A stretch of DNA of 24,689 nt from Pedobacter sp. UBA5917. GTDB lineage: Bacteria; Bacteroidota; Bacteroidia; Sphingobacteriales; Sphingobacteriaceae. The DNA is taken from positions 1 through 24,689 of the forward strand of contig NZ_DJDT01000051.1 of NCBI RefSeq assembly GCF_002432345.1, read 5' to 3'. How positions within the stretch are numbered: position 1 is the stretch's first letter; each line of letters opens with the position of its first letter. Shown here in pieces: positions 23,001 through 24,689 of the stretch. A program made the position numbers and the translations under genes. The notes under the pieces were generated by a model. The model made no database searches. It saw only the letters and a list, made by a program, of their open reading frames with translations, and had not been told where the DNA came from.

Positions 23001-23035
23001 TAAAAAGTTGGTACGTGAATCGTAATCCTAAACTT
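23001..23035 (-). terminator. Probable riboswitch expression platform (terminator hairpin)
   Basis: On the minus strand, directly after the riboswitch, AAGTT (23035-23031), GG (23028-23027) and TACG (23024-23021) pair with CGTA (23015-23012), CC (23011-23010) and AACTT (23009-23005), with small bulges on one side. A run of Ts follows (to 23002). This 11-pair hairpin would end transcription before metH. Its first three bases overlap the last bases of riboswitch helix P1, so the exact switching geometry is uncertain. Confidence 0.5.
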
Positions 23036-23132
23036 ATCTGTTTCCGCTATTTGCAGAATAGAATTTAGCACCTTGTAGGTTACAGGTTGCTAAGACTTCG
23101 TTGGGTCTAATCCCTCCGTCTTTCTTAATAAG
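23033..23132 (-). ncRNA. SAM-I (S-box) riboswitch upstream of metH
   Basis: The minus strand carries the S-box core in order. P1 is CTTAT (23132-23128) with ATAAG (23037-23033). P2 is AAGAC with GTCTT, enclosing GGAGGGATTAGACCC, the kink-turn and GGG/CCC part. Then comes AGCAACC, a short P3 (TGTA, loop, TACA), the conserved AAGGTGCTAAATTC, and P4 (CTATT with AATAG), closing with GCGGAAACAGATAAG. This fits the class that binds S-adenosylmethionine and turns off methionine genes when SAM is plentiful. Its target is metH, and probably metF. A terminator-like hairpin follows and a -7 promoter box lies just upstream. The call is by eye from conserved blocks. Confidence 0.92.
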
Positions 23133-23147
23133 CACACAAAAATGCAA

Positions 23148-23155
23148 CAAAGCTA
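23148..23155 (-). promoter_or_regulatory. Predicted -7 box of the metH promoter
   Basis: The minus strand has TAGCTTTG, an exact TAnnTTTG match, placed so that transcription would begin about ten bases before helix P1 of the SAM riboswitch. No good -33 TTG is found at the usual distance, so the match rests on the -7 box and its position. Confidence 0.5.
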
Positions 23156-23189
23156 CATCAATTCCAAAAATTATCGCTTTGGCACCAAA

Positions 23190-23226
23190 TAAAATTACAA
23201 AGGCCATGCAATTCTGCACAGCCTTT
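23190..23226 (-). terminator. Probable terminator of the Bax inhibitor-1 family gene
   Basis: About 25 bases after the stop of the gene at 23251, the minus strand forms AAAGGC, then TGCA, GAAT, TGCA, then GCCTTT (23226-23199), followed by a T-rich stretch (TGTAATTTTATTT). The two-base mismatch inside the stem and the broken T run make it a moderate terminator. It separates this gene from the metH promoter. Confidence 0.55.
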
Positions 23227-23250
23227 AAAATATTGTTCTGTTTTTTGATC

Positions 23251-24006
23251 TTATCTTCTGTTACCGAAAATGCGTAACAAGAACAAGAAGATATTAAGGA
23301 AATCAAGATATAAACGCAGTGCCGCAACAATTGCCATCTTTTTTGATTCTACCTGAAGTACCTGTTCTCCACTTGCTTCGATCCCCTGGCCAATCTGTTT
23401 GATTTTCTGAACATCATAAGCAGTTAAAGCAGTAAAGATTGCAATACCGATAAATGCCATAAACAAACTGAACTGCTCACTTTGGATAAACATGTTAACC
23501 ACGCTTGCAATTACTAATCCGATTACGCCAACCATTAAAATTGGACCGAATTTACTTAAATCGATATTGGTAGTATATCCCATAACTGCCATAATACCGA
23601 AAATACCGGCAGCACCTGCAAAACAGCTTACTACCGAACCAGAAGTATAAGCCAATAGGATAAAGCTTAAACTTACACCTGTTAATACCGAGTAAAGCAC
23701 AAAAACCCCTATCAGAGCAGGATAAGAAAGTTTACTCAGACCAAAGCTCATCAGTAAAACCAATCCAAGCGGGGCAAACATAGCGATATATCCAAAAATC
23801 GACATACCCACTTTGCCTGTCGATGGATTAATGGTTAAAAGATATTGCATAAACTGCTCATTTGTTCCAAAAAGATAAGCAGCTACAGTTGATAAACTCA
23901 AGGCAACAAACATCCATAAAAAAACGTTTGCAAAGAATTTTTTAGAAACAGCGTTTTCCTGTACAAAAACACTATTCTTTTGATATTCGAAATTTTGTTG
24001 TTCCAT
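23251..24006 (-). CDS. Bax inhibitor-1 / YccA family membrane protein
   Basis: This 251-residue protein has a polar N-terminus (MEQQNFEYQKNSVFVQENA) and then seven hydrophobic segments, the BI-1 (LFG, TMBIM, YccA) layout. FFANVFLWMFVALSLSTVAAY is the usual first helix; the family's late motif appears as FIGIAIFTALTAYDVQKIKQIG, with the Asp of TAYDVQ matching a residue of the pH-sensing acidic pair in bacterial BI-1 homologues. The C-terminal part is ALRLYLDFLNIFLFLLRIFG, also typical. Bacterial members are inner-membrane proteins, some shown to leak calcium in a pH-dependent way; the physiological role here is unknown. It is followed by a terminator and preceded, 38 bases upstream, by the conserved 188-residue gene, so the two may form a unit. 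Confidence 0.93.
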   Translation of the reverse strand: MEQQNFEYQKNSVFVQENAVSKKFFANVFLWMFVALSLSTVAAYLFGTNEQFMQYLLTINPSTGKVGMSIFGYIAMFAPLGLVLLMSFGLSKLSYPALIGVFVLYSVLTGVSLSFILLAYTSGSVVSCFAGAAGIFGIMAVMGYTTNIDLSKFGPILMVGVIGLVIASVVNMFIQSEQFSLFMAFIGIAIFTALTAYDVQKIKQIGQGIEASGEQVLQVESKKMAIVAALRLYLDFLNIFLFLLRIFGNRR

Positions 24007-24044
24007 TTTAAATTTTGTGTATTTAACTATATAAAAATAAATAT

Positions 24045-24611
24045 TTAGTTTAATCTTTTTGTCAACAGTTCTTCAACTTTTTTAAAGAACTGAAGGGGTT
24101 TTAATGTGCGCCAGGGCAAATTATCGAAAGCACCTCCAAAGTTAATGTAATAATCGATGTTATTGTCCCTAAATTCGGCAATTACATGTTCCTGAAAGTT
24201 TACCCCAACAATCCAGCCATCTTCTACTTCCTGAAACCATTCTTCGTAATAACTATCGTCAGAAGCATGGAAATTCAATACATTTTCGCCGATCAGGATA
24301 AACTTATTGATGCCTTCATCCATCATCAGCTCCAAAATATCACGCTTTAGCAACATAATATCGTTGTTAATGGCATCATTCCATTCGCCAATAAATTCAA
24401 TAATGGCATAACTACGGTCGTAATCGACATATAACACCTTTAGGTAAAGCGTATTCGAACCAAACTCATCCCACTGCGGGTGCAATAAAAAGTTATAAAT
24501 CTGCTTATCGAAATAGAGCTCCGAATATTCGGTATTGTAAAACGGCGAACGTTCGTCTTCTGCCGAAATATAATCATCTCTCCATTGGTAATAAGGCTCA
24601 ATCTCGTGCAT
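24045..24611 (-). CDS. Conserved-looking acidic cytoplasmic protein of unknown function
   Basis: The 188-residue protein is acidic and rich in aromatic residues (Tyr, Trp, Phe), with no signal peptide or membrane segment. The N-terminal part (EIEPYYQWRDDYISAEDERSP) is followed by alternating strand-like stretches (NTLYLKVLYVDYDRSYAIIEF) and a helix (LLKRDILELMMDEGINKFILIG). The end is WRTLKPLQFFKKVEELLTKRL. I do not recognise a named family. It lies 38 bases before the Bax inhibitor-1 family gene on the same strand and is probably co-transcribed. The ATG at 24611 is the only good start; just upstream is repeat-like DNA that reaches the window edge. Confidence 0.75.
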   Translation of the reverse strand: MHEIEPYYQWRDDYISAEDERSPFYNTEYSELYFDKQIYNFLLHPQWDEFGSNTLYLKVLYVDYDRSYAIIEFIGEWNDAINNDIMLLKRDILELMMDEGINKFILIGENVLNFHASDDSYYEEWFQEVEDGWIVGVNFQEHVIAEFRDNNIDYYINFGGAFDNLPWRTLKPLQFFKKVEELLTKRLN

Positions 24612-24622
24612 AAGTTTTAATT

Positions 24623-24689
24623 ATTGAAGGATTGAATTTTGAATGAGCGAATGTTACTTTCATATTTCCCCATCTCCATTCAATCATTC
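24623..24689. repeat. Probable heptad-armed inverted repeat, copy D (cut by the window edge)
   Basis: Units of seven bases can be read on the left as ATTGAAG, GATTGAA, TTTTGAA, TGAGCGA and on the right as TTTCATA, TTTCCCC, ATCTCCA, TTCAATC. GATTGAA (24630-24636) is inverted in TTCAATC (24679-24685). The arms are less regular than in copies A to C, and the right arm probably continues outside the window, so the assignment is tentative. Confidence 0.45.

Noticed and set aside
23034..23330. A 98-codon minus-strand frame overlapping the SAM riboswitch and the 3' end of the Bax inhibitor-1 family gene
   Set aside because: It is another frame of that gene that runs into the terminator and the riboswitch, whose RNA features explain the sequence.

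Overview
The window reads as chromosomal DNA of a Bacteroidota bacterium, most likely a Sphingobacteriaceae member close to Pedobacter. This is inference from content: a T9SS PorP/SprF protein and a type B sorting domain, a doubled-ExbD TonB energising operon, ATP-type PEP carboxykinase, moderately low GC, promoters of the Bacteroidota TAnnTTTG type, and almost no Shine-Dalgarno sequences. No rRNA, tRNA, transposase, prophage or CRISPR array was seen.

Layout. 1-2242 (minus): exbB, exbD, exbD and a truncated tonB, read leftward from a promoter near 2343-2372. 2541-4136 (minus): pckA with a clear terminator. 4456-5265 (plus): an unrecognised three-TM protein. 5400-11036 (plus): a threonine operon, thrA, a DinB-family gene, thrB, thrC. 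It is preceded by a 21-residue Thr/Ile-rich leader peptide and an intrinsic terminator, which form a classical threonine attenuator. 11081-11182: a dispersed-type inverted repeat that probably also terminates transcription. 11211-13452 (minus): an S74/endosialidase-chaperone-like secreted protein, a small membrane protein and a group II PLP decarboxylase. 13483-16149 (minus): a T9SS-type group (Ig-like secreted protein, DUF11 plus type B sorting domain protein, PorP/SprF). 16454-18091 (plus): a divergent TSP3/Ig/cadherin-like surface protein without a sorting domain. Its stop overlaps that of metF through a shared CTAG. 18088-23155 (minus): SAM-I riboswitch, metH, metF. 23251-24611 (minus): a conserved 188-residue protein, then a Bax inhibitor-1 family protein.

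How parts work together. The two biosynthetic blocks are joined through metabolism: ThrA makes homoserine, ThrB and ThrC turn it into threonine, and homoserine also feeds methionine synthesis, completed by MetH and MetF. Both blocks appear to be controlled by premature termination in the leader RNA, one sensing charged Thr (and perhaps Ile) tRNA and one sensing SAM.

The most unusual signal is a family of inverted repeats whose arms are built of tandem seven-base units (general form TCYNNNR or its complement). Copies lie between thrB and thrC, between the SAM riboswitch and metH, probably at the right edge of the window, and inside the metH reading frame, where one adds about 24 in-frame residues to the activation domain.
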